Below, piece by piece: positions 50,158-58,743 of a DNA stretch of 64,000 nt. The notes under the pieces were generated by a model. It saw only the letters and a program-made list of their open reading frames with translations, was not told the origin of the DNA and searched no databases. The position numbers and the translations under genes were made by a program. The DNA is from Actinotignum schaalii (GTDB taxonomy: Bacteria > Actinomycetota > Actinomycetes > Actinomycetales > Actinomycetaceae), in NCBI RefSeq assembly GCF_000724605.1, contig NZ_CP008802.1, positions 1,364,001-1,428,000 of the forward strand, in the 5' to 3' direction. Every line of letters starts with the position of its first letter. The first letter of the stretch is position 1.

Positions 50158-51030
50158 CTATGCCTCCAATTTCGGATGGAGCAGCGACGGCGCCGCTGCC
50201 AAAAGTGTTCTCGTGTAGTCATTTTGCGGATTGTGGAGCACGTCCTTGGCGTCTCCCCATTCCACGATCTCTCCGTGATTCATCACCGCGATCTTGTCCG
50301 ATACGTAGCGCACCGTCTGAATATCGTGGGTGATGAAAACCATCGCCAGCCCCAGATCCCGCTTGAGATCGGTGAGCAGGTTGAGGATCTGGGCGCGCAC
50401 GGACACGTCCAAGGCCGAGGTGGGTTCGTCCGCGATAATCGCGTCCGGGCCCACGGCCAGCGCACGGGCAATAGCCACGCGCTGGCGCTGCCCACCGGAG
50501 AGCTGCCCGGGCAGGGCATCGAGCGCCGATTTAGGCAGACCCACCATGCCGATGAGGTCCTTCACGCGCTCGTAGCGTTCCTCGCGGGTGCCGATCTTGT
50601 GGACCGTCATCGGGTCGAGGAGCTGGTCCCGGACCGTCATGCGCGAATTGAGCGCCGTGGCCGGATCCTGGAACACCACCGAGACCACGCGGCCGATATG
50701 GCGGCGCTGGGCAGCGGTACGTTTCGTGACTTCTTCGCCCTTGAAAAATACCTGGCCGCCCGTGGGTGACTGGAGTCCGCACATCACATTGGCCGTCGTC
50801 GACTTACCGGAACCGGATTCGCCAACGAGACCGATGGTCTGGCCGGGCATGAGGGAAAGGTTGACGCCGCGCACGGCGCGCACCTTATTCGGATTGAAGA
50901 TGGAACCGGTACGGGTGCGGAAGGTGACGTCGACGTCGCGCAACTCGATAATCGGCACATCGGACAGGGTAGGCCGGTCAGCGGCGCGCGCGCCGGCAGC
51001 GTGACGAGCTTCGGTATCCAGAGTAGTCAT
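50158..51030 (-). CDS. peptide-type ABC importer ATPase (OppF/DppF-like), sialic acid uptake
   Basis: The 290-residue ATPase has Walker A GESGSGKST near 75, VFQDPATALNSRMTV, signature LSGGQRQRVAIARAL, and Walker B IIADEPTSALDVS. The C-terminal tail TRTLLAAAPSLL is typical of Opp/Dpp ATPases. It pairs with the second ATPase that is fused to the permease. The ATG at 51030 follows GGAGGAAAGATC, 16 bases after the fused gene. Peptide-family importers for sialic acid are known (SatABCD of Haemophilus ducreyi), which supports the assignment. Confidence 0.88.
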   Translation of the reverse strand: MTTLDTEARHAAGARAADRPTLSDVPIIELRDVDVTFRTRTGSIFNPNKVRAVRGVNLSLMPGQTIGLVGESGSGKSTTANVMCGLQSPTGGQVFFKGEEVTKRTAAQRRHIGRVVSVVFQDPATALNSRMTVRDQLLDPMTVHKIGTREERYERVKDLIGMVGLPKSALDALPGQLSGGQRQRVAIARALAVGPDAIIADEPTSALDVSVRAQILNLLTDLKRDLGLAMVFITHDIQTVRYVSDKIAVMNHGEIVEWGDAKDVLHNPQNDYTRTLLAAAPSLLHPKLEA

Positions 51031-51046
51031 GATCTTTCCTCCTTCG

Positions 51047-53155
51047 TCACTTCTGGGCATCCGGGCCGGCGGGAGTGCTGGCGCTTCCACCAGCGGCATC
51101 ACCAGCAGCGGGAGCTGCGGCGGGGCTCGCGGTTTCGGCGGCGCTGGACGCGCCCACCGATTCCTTGGGCACCAGGTTGGTGGTGGCCGGATCCGGAGCA
51201 TCGGGCTGGGCGGCGTAGAAGTGCCACGTCTCGCCCACGCGTTTCATAATCGGGCGGGTGTCCAAGCCCACCGTCGGGTGCGAGGACCGCGGGGCGAAAC
51301 GATCGCCCTTCGGGAAGTCGCGCGGCGAAGGAACCGTGCCGGGCACCTGGTGGAGCCGGCCGGCACCCGCTTCGATGGAGAGCACCGAACCGAGCAAACC
51401 GCGAGTGTACTCGTGGTGCGGGTCGGTGAGCAGTTCCTTGGTGGAAGCCTGCTCCACAACCTGACCGGCGTACATGACGGTAATCGAGTGGGCCACTTCG
51501 GCAACGAGCGCCAAATCGTGGGACACGAAGACCATCGCGAAGCCGAGCTCCTTGCGCAGGCGGTTGAGGAGTTCCACCACCTGGGCCTGGACGGTCACGT
51601 CCAGCGCGGTGGTCGGTTCGTCCGCGATAACCAGCTTCGGGTCACGGGTGAGCGCCATGGCGATAAGCACGCGCTGGCGCTGGCCACCGGAAAGTTCGTG
51701 CGGGTAGGACTCCAGGGTCCGCTTGGGATCCAGGTCCACCAGCTCGAGGAGCTCTTCGGCGGTGCGGGTGCCCCCGCGGCTGGTCAGCTGCTTCATCTGT
51801 GCCTTGATGAGCATGGAGGGGTTGAGGGAGGACAGGGCGTCCTGGTAGATCATCGCGATCTCATGCCCGCGCAGTTCATTGTGCTGCTTGGGGGTGAGTT
51901 CGAGGAGGTTCTGCCCGTTGAACATAATCTCACCGCTAATATCGGCGGACTTGTCGAGCAGGCCCATAATCGCCAGGGAGGTAATGGACTTACCGCACCC
52001 GGATTCGCCCACGAGGCCCATGGTTTCGCCGGCGCGCACATTGAAGGACACGTGGTCCACCACATTGACATCGCCGTGGCGCGGGAACTTGATGCACAGG
52101 TCGCGCACTTCGATAACCGGGGCCTCCTGCGAGGTAGGTTCGAAGCGGTCGCTGCGGCGTTCTTCGGCTTGGCGCAGTTCCTCCAGGCGCTGGACCAGCG
52201 CATCGTGCTGGGCGGCGTAAGCGGCCACCGGGTCCACGAGGAGACGGTCCTCTTCGCGCTTGGCGTTCGCGTCCACGTTATCGGGAACGGCCGCGGCCTT
52301 CGGGGCCGCCACCATGGCGTCCGTGAGACCTTCGGAGAGGATGTTGAGGCAGAGCACCGTGATCATAATGGCCAGGCCCGGGAAGAGCGCCTGCCACCAC
52401 CGGCCCAGGAGCACGCCGCCGCGAGCGTCGGCGAGGATATTGCCCCAGGTGGGTGTAGGTTCGGCGATGCCGGCCTGGATGAAGGACAGCGAGGCTTCGA
52501 AAACAATCGCATCGGCCACGAGCACGGTGGTGAACACCATGACCGGGGCGATACAGTTGCGCGCCACGTGCTTGACGAGGATCCAGGGAGCCCGCGCGCC
52601 GGAAACGATCACCGCGCGCACGTAATCTTCACCGTATTCACTCATAACATTCGCGCGCACCACGCGGGTAATCTGCGGAATGTAGAGGAAGCCGATCGCC
52701 ATAATAATGACGGGCAGGGTATTACCGAAGACGGAGACGAACACCGCGGCCAGCGCGATGCCGGGGAAGGACATGATGATGTCCATGCAGCGCATGATGA
52801 CTTCGGAAATCCACTTGCGGGACACCGCGGCCAGCGCACCGAAGATCGCACCGAAGAAGAGCGCGAAAGCGGTGGCGGCGAAGCCGATGACCAACGAGTA
52901 GCGGGCACCGTAGATCATGCGGGAGAGAATGTCACGACCCTTTTCGTCAGTACCGAAGAGGAAATCACCATTGGGTGCCTGACGGGCCACTTCAATGGCC
53001 TGCGGATCGTGCGGGGAAATAAGGGGTGCGAAAACGGCCGCGAGGGCGATGAGCACCAGAACGACGACGCATAACTGGGCGCCGCGAGTCATATTGCGGA
53101 AACGCTTGAACCGGACGCCCGGGCGTTCCATCTTTTCCGTGAGTTTACGCCTCAT
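51047..53155 (-). CDS. fused permease-ATPase of the peptide-type (sialic acid) ABC importer
   Basis: The 702-residue protein joins a DppC-type permease (about 1-285; six helices, EAA loop GARAPWILVKHVARNCIAPV near 195) to a DppD-type ATPase (about 345-650; GESGCGKSITSLAIMGL, signature LSGGQRQRVLIAMALTR, LVIADEPTTALDVT). The ATPase ends with the usual Pro-rich iron-sulphur-less tail and a disordered Ala/Gly/Pro C-terminus. A charged linker (about 300-345) connects the halves. Such fusions occur in several actinobacterial importers. It begins three bases after the DppB-type gene. Confidence 0.9.
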   Translation of the reverse strand: MRRKLTEKMERPGVRFKRFRNMTRGAQLCVVVLVLIALAAVFAPLISPHDPQAIEVARQAPNGDFLFGTDEKGRDILSRMIYGARYSLVIGFAATAFALFFGAIFGALAAVSRKWISEVIMRCMDIIMSFPGIALAAVFVSVFGNTLPVIIMAIGFLYIPQITRVVRANVMSEYGEDYVRAVIVSGARAPWILVKHVARNCIAPVMVFTTVLVADAIVFEASLSFIQAGIAEPTPTWGNILADARGGVLLGRWWQALFPGLAIMITVLCLNILSEGLTDAMVAAPKAAAVPDNVDANAKREEDRLLVDPVAAYAAQHDALVQRLEELRQAEERRSDRFEPTSQEAPVIEVRDLCIKFPRHGDVNVVDHVSFNVRAGETMGLVGESGCGKSITSLAIMGLLDKSADISGEIMFNGQNLLELTPKQHNELRGHEIAMIYQDALSSLNPSMLIKAQMKQLTSRGGTRTAEELLELVDLDPKRTLESYPHELSGGQRQRVLIAMALTRDPKLVIADEPTTALDVTVQAQVVELLNRLRKELGFAMVFVSHDLALVAEVAHSITVMYAGQVVEQASTKELLTDPHHEYTRGLLGSVLSIEAGAGRLHQVPGTVPSPRDFPKGDRFAPRSSHPTVGLDTRPIMKRVGETWHFYAAQPDAPDPATTNLVPKESVGASSAAETASPAAAPAAGDAAGGSASTPAGPDAQK

Positions 53156-53157
53156 AT

Positions 53158-54114
53158 TTAGACCTCCCGGATACGCGGGTTGATCAGCACATAAAGCATG
53201 TCAACCACAATATTGACGACGATGAAGGCCAAGGCCACCACGAGGACCACGCCCTGCACCAGGAGGGGGTAGTTCTGCTGGACGCCTTCGAGGATGGCCA
53301 TACCCATGCCGCGCAGGTTGAAGATAACTTCAATAACCACAGCGCCACCCATGAGGTAGCCGATACGCAGGCCGAGCACGGTCACCGGGGAGATCAGGGC
53401 ATTGCGCAGCACGTTGCGGGACACCACCACGCGCTTGGGGATACCCGCACCGATAGCGGTGCGCACGTAATCCTTATCCAGTTCCTCCACCATCGAGGTA
53501 CGAATAACACGGGTGAGGGAACCGGCCACCGGGACGCCCAGGGCGATAGCCGGCAGCGCCATGCGCGCCAGCCAGCCGGCCGGGTCTTCGCCGAAGGGCG
53601 GCAGGGCACCGGATGCCGGAAGCAGAGGCATATTGACGGAGAACGCCAGGATCATAAGGACGGCCAGCCAGAAGGACGGCGTCGCGATGAAGGCGATGGA
53701 GAAGACGCGGATGATCTTGTCGGGCCACTTGTCGCGGTAGAGCGCGGCGAGGACACCGAAGACGACCGCGAGAATGACGGCGATAATGAGGCCGAGGAAG
53801 GTCAGCTGCATGGTGATGGGGAAGGCCTCACCCACACGTTCGGCCACCGAAGCTTGGTTGGCGCCGTACGTGCCGAGGTCGCCCTGCACGAAGTTGACGA
53901 GGAAGTTCCAGAACTGAGCGAGCCAGGGATCATTGAGTCCCATGGTGTCACGATAGGCTTCCAGGGCTTCCTGGGATGCTCCTTCACCGAGGGCCGAGTA
54001 GGCCGGATCGATCTTAGAGAAGGACATCAGGAAGAAGACGAGGAAGGCAACGCCCAGAACCATGATCGGGAGCACCAGCAGGCGGCGCCCGATGAGTCTG
54101 AGAAGGTTGTTCAC
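53158..54114 (-). CDS. DppB-type permease of the sialic acid ABC importer
   Basis: The 318-residue protein has six helices, the DppB N-terminal pattern LLRLIGRRLLVLPIMVLGVA and the EAA motif in AIGAGIPKRVVVSRNVLRNA near 215. The long first periplasmic loop (SKIDPAYSALGEGASQEALE) is typical. The ATG at 54114 follows GAGGAGATATC. It forms the membrane channel with the fused permease-ATPase protein. An intercistronic hairpin separates it from the binding-protein gene. Confidence 0.9.
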   Translation of the reverse strand: MNNLLRLIGRRLLVLPIMVLGVAFLVFFLMSFSKIDPAYSALGEGASQEALEAYRDTMGLNDPWLAQFWNFLVNFVQGDLGTYGANQASVAERVGEAFPITMQLTFLGLIIAVILAVVFGVLAALYRDKWPDKIIRVFSIAFIATPSFWLAVLMILAFSVNMPLLPASGALPPFGEDPAGWLARMALPAIALGVPVAGSLTRVIRTSMVEELDKDYVRTAIGAGIPKRVVVSRNVLRNALISPVTVLGLRIGYLMGGAVVIEVIFNLRGMGMAILEGVQQNYPLLVQGVVLVVALAFIVVNIVVDMLYVLINPRIREV

Positions 54115-54178
54115 TGCGATATCTCCTCGGGGCTGCGGTGCCCCGCGTTGAGTATAGGGGAGTATTTGGGCAAAGCTC

Positions 54179-54212
54179 GGGCCGGGGGTGGGGTTTACAC
54201 CACCCCCGGCCC
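54179..54212 (-). terminator. intercistronic hairpin between binding protein and permease
   Basis: GGGCCGGGGGTGG (54179-54191) pairs with CCACCCCCGGCCC (54200-54212), 13 perfect pairs. No T run follows, so it probably stabilises the binding-protein mRNA or only partly terminates, giving more binding protein than permease. Confidence 0.65.
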
Positions 54213-54277
54213 TCGCATTACCGTGTGTTCTTTGAGCCAGCGCCGCGCGTGTCGTCAGCGCTGATTCACGGGATTAT

Positions 54278-55879
54278 TTACTTTCCAGCCGCGGAGCCAG
54301 CGTTGATGAAATCAAGGCCGGTCGTCGAAATCGGGGAGAAGTTGGTGACCTTGTCCGGGTAGTACGCGGTCAGCATCTGACGGTGGAAGAGCGGGTAGAG
54401 CGGAACTTCTTCGGCAACGAGGTCGAAGGCCTTGTTCCATTCCTGCTGCTGGGCGTCGCCTTCAAGGGTGACGGCCTTGTCCATGTACTGATGCAGTTCC
54501 TTGAACTTCTCGGAGCCGCCCCACTGGGTGCGCTTCTTGGTCCAGGTGTTATCTCCGTACCACCAGCTGAGCAGGAGGTCGGGGTCCTGACCGAAGACCG
54601 AGGGGTCGCCGGGGGCCAGGGTGACATCGAAGGTCGGGTTGTCCACGTCCAGGTTATTGGCGTAGAGAGCCGAGGAAGCCTGGGATTCGATGGTCGCGTT
54701 GATGCCGACGGCAGCCAGGTCGTTCTTGATCTGGGGAGCCAGAGCGGTGATCCACGGGTGATCGGTGGTCAGCAGCTTGATGTCGAGGTTCTCAACACCG
54801 GCTTCCTTGAGGAGTTCCTTGGCCTTTTCCGGGTTGTAGGTGTAGACCGTGGAAGCTTCGTGGAAGTTCGGGTGGTTCTCCGGGAGGAAGGACTTAGCGG
54901 CCTTCGCGTTGCCCGAGAGCGCGTTGGAGATGAGCTTGTCGGTGTCAATGGCGTAGAAGAACGCCTGGCGCACCTTGTTGTTATCGAGCGGAGCCTTCTT
55001 GGTGTTGAAGAGCAGGAAGGGCAGGTTGAAGCCCTGAACCGCGTCGATCACGCCGCCGGCGCCCTTGATCAGAGCTTCGGCATCGGCCGGGGCAGCTTCG
55101 ATAACATCGACGGTGCCCTGCTGGAAAGCGGTGGTACGAGCGGTGTCGTCCTTGAGGATCTCCCACTGCATCGCTTCCGCGGTGACCGGGAACTGGCCGT
55201 TGTAGTTCTCATTCGGGGAGAACTTGATGTGGGCGCTGGTGATCTCGTCGTACTTCCACGGGCCGGTGCCCACGGGCTTGGCGGTCAGATCATCATCGCT
55301 CATCGAGGCGGGAACGATCTTGACGAGGGCCAGGCGCTCCTTGACCAGGGAGAAGGGATGCTTGAGGTTGATGGTGACGGTCGTGTCATCCTTCTTCTGC
55401 ACGTTGTCGATGAAGCTCAGCATCGGCAGGTAGATATTGCCTTCAGCGGTGGACCGCTCGAAGGACTTGACCACGTCGTCCGTGGTTACCGGGGTGCCGT
55501 CCGAGAACTTCGCGCCATCACGCAGCGAAACTTCGTACTGGGTATCGGTCACCTTGGTGGGAGCATCTTCCTTCGCCAGGGCGCGGTAGGGCTTGTAATC
55601 GTGGTAATCCAGTTCGTACAGGCCCTCCACCACGTGCATATTCGCGCCGGTTGCCAGCGCGGACGAGGTGGACGAGGGATGGTAGTTATTGGATTCGTAG
55701 GCGGCCGCCGCGCGAATGGTGCCACCCTTTGCCGGCTGTCCCGAGGGAACTGCGGCCTTCTCGGGTGCATCTCCACCGCTCTTGCCGGTGTCAGATCCAC
55801 CGCCACCGCAGCCGGACAGCGCCAGCACACCAGCGGCCAGCACGGCCGTGGCCTTGGCGCCCCACTTCATGCGTGTCAT
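54278..55879 (-). CDS. substrate-binding lipoprotein (family 5) of the sialic acid importer
   Basis: The 533-residue protein has a lipoprotein signal with lipobox LALSGC (Cys at 24) and a Gly/Ser linker. The SBP family 5 fold follows: YELDYHDYKPYRALAKED, VSLRDGAKFSDGTPVTTDDV near 120, GTGPWKYDE near 205. Family 5 proteins bind peptides, nickel or, in Sat-type systems, sialic acid. The ATG at 55879 follows AAAGGAGAGGACACTTC. It is the first gene of the operon and is led by a promoter with a palindromic operator inside. Sialic acid as ligand is inferred from the catabolic genes that follow. Confidence 0.88.
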   Translation of the reverse strand: MTRMKWGAKATAVLAAGVLALSGCGGGGSDTGKSGGDAPEKAAVPSGQPAKGGTIRAAAAYESNNYHPSSTSSALATGANMHVVEGLYELDYHDYKPYRALAKEDAPTKVTDTQYEVSLRDGAKFSDGTPVTTDDVVKSFERSTAEGNIYLPMLSFIDNVQKKDDTTVTINLKHPFSLVKERLALVKIVPASMSDDDLTAKPVGTGPWKYDEITSAHIKFSPNENYNGQFPVTAEAMQWEILKDDTARTTAFQQGTVDVIEAAPADAEALIKGAGGVIDAVQGFNLPFLLFNTKKAPLDNNKVRQAFFYAIDTDKLISNALSGNAKAAKSFLPENHPNFHEASTVYTYNPEKAKELLKEAGVENLDIKLLTTDHPWITALAPQIKNDLAAVGINATIESQASSALYANNLDVDNPTFDVTLAPGDPSVFGQDPDLLLSWWYGDNTWTKKRTQWGGSEKFKELHQYMDKAVTLEGDAQQQEWNKAFDLVAEEVPLYPLFHRQMLTAYYPDKVTNFSPISTTGLDFINAGSAAGK

Positions 55880-55976
55880 TGAAGTGTCCTCTCCTTTGAG
55901 TTCTTCCGGAAATTCACTGCCGAATTTCCGCTATTTTTTCGCGTGCGACAACCATCTTTAGCGTCGCGTAGCTATG

Positions 55977-56005
55977 ACTCTAGATTGTCTGACAACTTTG
56001 TGCAA
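55977..56005 (-). promoter_or_regulatory. sialic acid operon promoter with operator in the spacer
   Basis: On the minus strand TTGCAC (56005-56000) and TAGAGT (55982-55977) are separated by exactly 17 bases. The 11-bp palindrome TTGTCTGACAA (55985-55995, read on the plus strand) lies inside the spacer, so a bound repressor would block polymerase. The same palindrome occurs twice before the sialidase gene. Confidence 0.8.
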
Positions 56006-56181
56006 GCCCAATATCTGGCTTGTGAGCAAACTGTGACCAATTTGTGATGAACCTGAGATATGGGTGCGTGGGCAGCTGTGCGGCGTCGTCGTTCCTGCGC
56101 GATACCACGCGTAACGTGACCCTATTCAATATTCCTGCGCACATCTTTTGAAAACATCCGTTTTCCGATACCTTAGGTGTC

Positions 56182-57198
56182 ATGATGCCCGACGACGCGC
56201 AGTCACATGCCACGCAGGGCGCTATGCGGGTCACCGGCGGCCACCCCCGTTCCGGCTCGGATCGCGCCGATTTGGTCATGGACGCTTTGAAACAACGGAT
56301 TATTGAAGAACGCCTGCAACCCGGCGCGAAGCTCCCCACCGAAGCGGAGCTGTGCCGCGAACTGGGGGTCTCGCGCTCCTCGGTGCGCGAGGCGCTGTCC
56401 AAGCTGGCCGCGCTGGATATTGTCACCTCGCAGCGCGGGAAGGGCACCCAGGTGGCGAATATGTCCCTTTCCCCGCTGGTTGAATCCTTGCTGCTGCGCT
56501 CCTCCGCGCGGGCCGGTGCGGGCACGGGCGCGGTGGAGAGTGTGGCTCAGCTGCGCGAATACCTGGACTTGGGGATGGCGGAAGGTGTGGTGCGGGCGCT
56601 GTCGGGCACCCATCACGATAATCTGCACGACATCGTGGCGCGGATGACCGAAAAAGCGCTGCGCGGGGAAAACTTCCAGCACGAAGATATTGAATTCCAT
56701 ATTGCGATGACGTCCGCGCTCGATAACGAGGTCGCGTTGGAGATGGTCACGGCACTGTGGGTGGTGCACTCTATTGCGCTGCGCGATTTAAACGACGACG
56801 TCGACGAACTTCTCCTAGAAACCGCTCAGGCGCATAAACGTATTATTCAGGCCGCCGAAGATGGTGATATTTTCGCGTATCGCGGGGCGGTCATTGACCA
56901 CTACCGGCCCCTCAATATGATTATTGACCGGCACGAAGCCGCCCAGCAGCGGGCGAATTCCGGGAGTTCGGAGGGTTCCGGGGGAAGCGGCGCGGAAAGT
57001 GCGGAAAGTATGCTGGGAGATTGTGGGGATCCGGAAGCACCGCCGGAGGCGCTGACCGCGCAGGCCGCTGCCCAGCAGCGCGAGGCTGAGCGGGCCGAAC
57101 GAGCCGAGCGCGCCGCGGATATTGCCGCGCGGGCGCAGCGAGCCGCCTCCTTTGCCGATATCGCGGATCCGACATCGCGGGTTTCCGGGGTGTTGTGA
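56182..57198 (+). CDS. GntR/FadR-family regulator, probable sialic acid repressor
   Basis: The 338-residue protein has an N-terminal winged helix (about 28-95: IIEERLQPGAKLPTEAELCR, VSRSSVREALSKL) and an FCD effector domain (about 110-255) with the metal-binding Asp/His set in HEDIEFHIAMTSALDNE and DHYRP. FadR-type regulators bind palindromes like TTGTCTGACAA. It is divergent from the sialic acid operon and next to the sialidase region, both with that palindrome, so a NanR-like role is a firm inference. The last about 80 residues are an unusual Glu/Ala/Arg-rich low-complexity tail. Start ATG 56182 is directly followed by a second ATG; the ribosome site is weak. Confidence 0.85.
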   Translation: MMPDDAQSHATQGAMRVTGGHPRSGSDRADLVMDALKQRIIEERLQPGAKLPTEAELCRELGVSRSSVREALSKLAALDIVTSQRGKGTQVANMSLSPLVESLLLRSSARAGAGTGAVESVAQLREYLDLGMAEGVVRALSGTHHDNLHDIVARMTEKALRGENFQHEDIEFHIAMTSALDNEVALEMVTALWVVHSIALRDLNDDVDELLLETAQAHKRIIQAAEDGDIFAYRGAVIDHYRPLNMIIDRHEAAQQRANSGSSEGSGGSGAESAESMLGDCGDPEAPPEALTAQAAAQQREAERAERAERAADIAARAQRAASFADIADPTSRVSGVL

Positions 57199-57247
57199 GG
57201 CGGGAGTGCATCTTGTCCACGGATCCCATAGTTGGCTAGAATATACA

Positions 57248-57300
57248 TAATCGTTCAGCCCGCCCCGACTTCGGTCGGGAGTGGGCTGGATCTCTGTTTT
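57248..57300 (+). ncRNA. predicted abiF-associated small RNA, copy 1
   Basis: A promoter TTGTCC (57212-57217), 18-base spacer, TAGAAT (57236-57241) predicts a start near 57248. The RNA would fold as CAGCCC (57256-57261) with GGGCTG (57283-57288), and inside it CCCGAC with GTCGGG capped by a UUCG tetraloop, then end in CTCTGTTTT. A near-identical unit follows at 57410. Conserved small RNAs upstream of abiF genes are known as the abiF RNA motif. Confidence 0.65.
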
Positions 57301-57409
57301 CGGCCGGTAGCTTGGGCCGCCGTCCGTACATCCTCAATCCTTGTGATGCTGTGCAAGTTCTTAGTCACAGGACTTGCGCACCATGCTTGCAGTCGGATAC
57401 GCTGTAGGT

Positions 57410-57462
57410 AATAGTTCAGCCCGCCTCGACTTCGGTCGGGAGTGGGCTGGAGCTCTTTTTAC
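57410..57462 (+). ncRNA. predicted abiF-associated small RNA, copy 2
   Basis: Promoter-like TTGCGC (57374-57379), 18-base spacer, TACGCT (57398-57403). CAGCCC (57417-57422) pairs with GGGCTG (57444-57449); the inner stem has the same UUCG loop, with one C-G replaced by a U-G pair. It ends in CTCTTTTT, 20 bases before the abiF start. Spacing from -10 box to hairpin is the same as in copy 1. Confidence 0.65.
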
Positions 57463-57479
57463 CGCTTCTAGGGGCAGCG

Positions 57480-58427
57480 TTGACCAAGCAGGTGAAACCG
57501 ACAGCAACCATTGATGAGCATATTGACCTGCTGCGGTACCGCGGCATGGATGTTGATGCCGCTTTAGCTCAGCAATGGCTAGCCAACGTGAGCTACTACC
57601 GACTGTCAGCATATTGGTATCCGGCTCGGATCCTCATGCCCAACGGGCACCGCCGCGACTTCTTTACACCAGGCACCACGTTTCTGGCCGCAGTTGAGCT
57701 TTATGAGGCGGATAGAAAACTCCGCACACTTGTCCACGACGGCATAGAACGCATCGAGATAACAATGCGGACCCGTATTGGAGAAGTGCTATGCGTAGAC
57801 AACCCGCTCGGATACACCAACGCCAAACGTTTCCGTCCCTCTTTCAGCCACGAAAAATGGATGGCAACAGCACAAAAACGGATTTGCCGAGTCGGCCAAA
57901 ATAATGAAGCAATCAAACACTACCGGGATGAGTACGACGGGAAGTATCCATTCTGGGTTCTCGCTGAAATACTCGATTTCGCCGACATTTCACGACTTTT
58001 TGAAGGCCTTCCCGCCAAAGAACAACTCGAAATTTCAGAGGGACTGAACATCAGAATTGACCTAGAAAGCCTATCGAAGAACCAGCGGCGCAAGGCCAAA
58101 ACACAGCCACCTTTAGTACGTTGGCTGGAGCAATTAACTGTGGTCCGTAATATCTGCGCTCATCACGGACGACTGTGGAACAAATCTCTGACACCAGCCC
58201 CTACCGCTGCATTACGAACCCGGCCTGAATTCAGATCACTTCCCGAAGGGCAAAGTCAAGAGCTTTTTGGTACGTTGACGATGATGGCGCATTTGCTTCG
58301 CGTCACTTCTCCCGGAACTACTTGGCCCGACAAGATTACCCAGCACATCAAGAGCGCTTTTTTGACTAACCCCCTGGTACGACCCGCCAGTCTGGGACTA
58401 CCTGAGGGTTCATTCCAGTCGCTGTAA
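57480..58427 (+). CDS. abiF: abortive infection protein of the Abi_2 (AbiD/AbiF) family, HEPN RNase fold
   Basis: The 315-residue protein matches the Abi_2 family: N-terminal IDEHIDLLRYRGM and NVSYYRLSAYWYP, then YEADRKLRTLVHDGIERIEI, and the C-terminal HEPN active-site motif R-x4-H in RNICAHHGRLWN near 222-233. HEPN proteins of this type are RNases and cause growth arrest upon phage infection. The start is a TTG at 57480 with AGGGG before it; GTG 57492 in frame is possible. Two short RNA units precede it, matching the known association of abiF with a structured RNA that may act as antitoxin. GC is lower than the flanking genes, consistent with transfer into the regulator-sialidase interval. 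Confidence 0.88.
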   Translation: MTKQVKPTATIDEHIDLLRYRGMDVDAALAQQWLANVSYYRLSAYWYPARILMPNGHRRDFFTPGTTFLAAVELYEADRKLRTLVHDGIERIEITMRTRIGEVLCVDNPLGYTNAKRFRPSFSHEKWMATAQKRICRVGQNNEAIKHYRDEYDGKYPFWVLAEILDFADISRLFEGLPAKEQLEISEGLNIRIDLESLSKNQRRKAKTQPPLVRWLEQLTVVRNICAHHGRLWNKSLTPAPTAALRTRPEFRSLPEGQSQELFGTLTMMAHLLRVTSPGTTWPDKITQHIKSAFLTNPLVRPASLGLPEGSFQSL

Positions 58428-58633
58428 TCAGAGCAGTACCCTCTAGGAAAAGTACATACGCTGGCTGAGATGCGCCGTCGTACTGAAGCACGGAGAAATG
58501 GACCTACCGCGGCCGCGACCCGCACCGAAACGATGTTTCGCGCGGCCAACCGACGTTCCACAGCATGACCACAACGACGTTCCGTGCGCTCGAAACACTG
58601 CTTTATGTGACCGGAACGCTGTTCCACTAGGCA

Positions 58634-58697
58634 TTATTGTCTGACAATAACTTTCCAAGCGCGGAGTTGCTGTGCTATTTTCGTTGTTGTCTGACAA
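58634..58697 (+). promoter_or_regulatory. sialidase promoter with two regulator operators
   Basis: TTATTGTCTGACAATAA (58634-58650) is a perfect palindrome around a central T. TTGTCTGACAA recurs at 58687-58697. A candidate promoter, TTTCCA then 18 bases then TATTTT, lies between them, so repression by bridging or blocking is plausible. 58428-58633 shows no gene. Confidence 0.75.
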
Positions 58698-58743
58698 TAG
58701 CGTCAGACGAGACGATGATGTCTGCCAGAAAGGTAACAGCACA

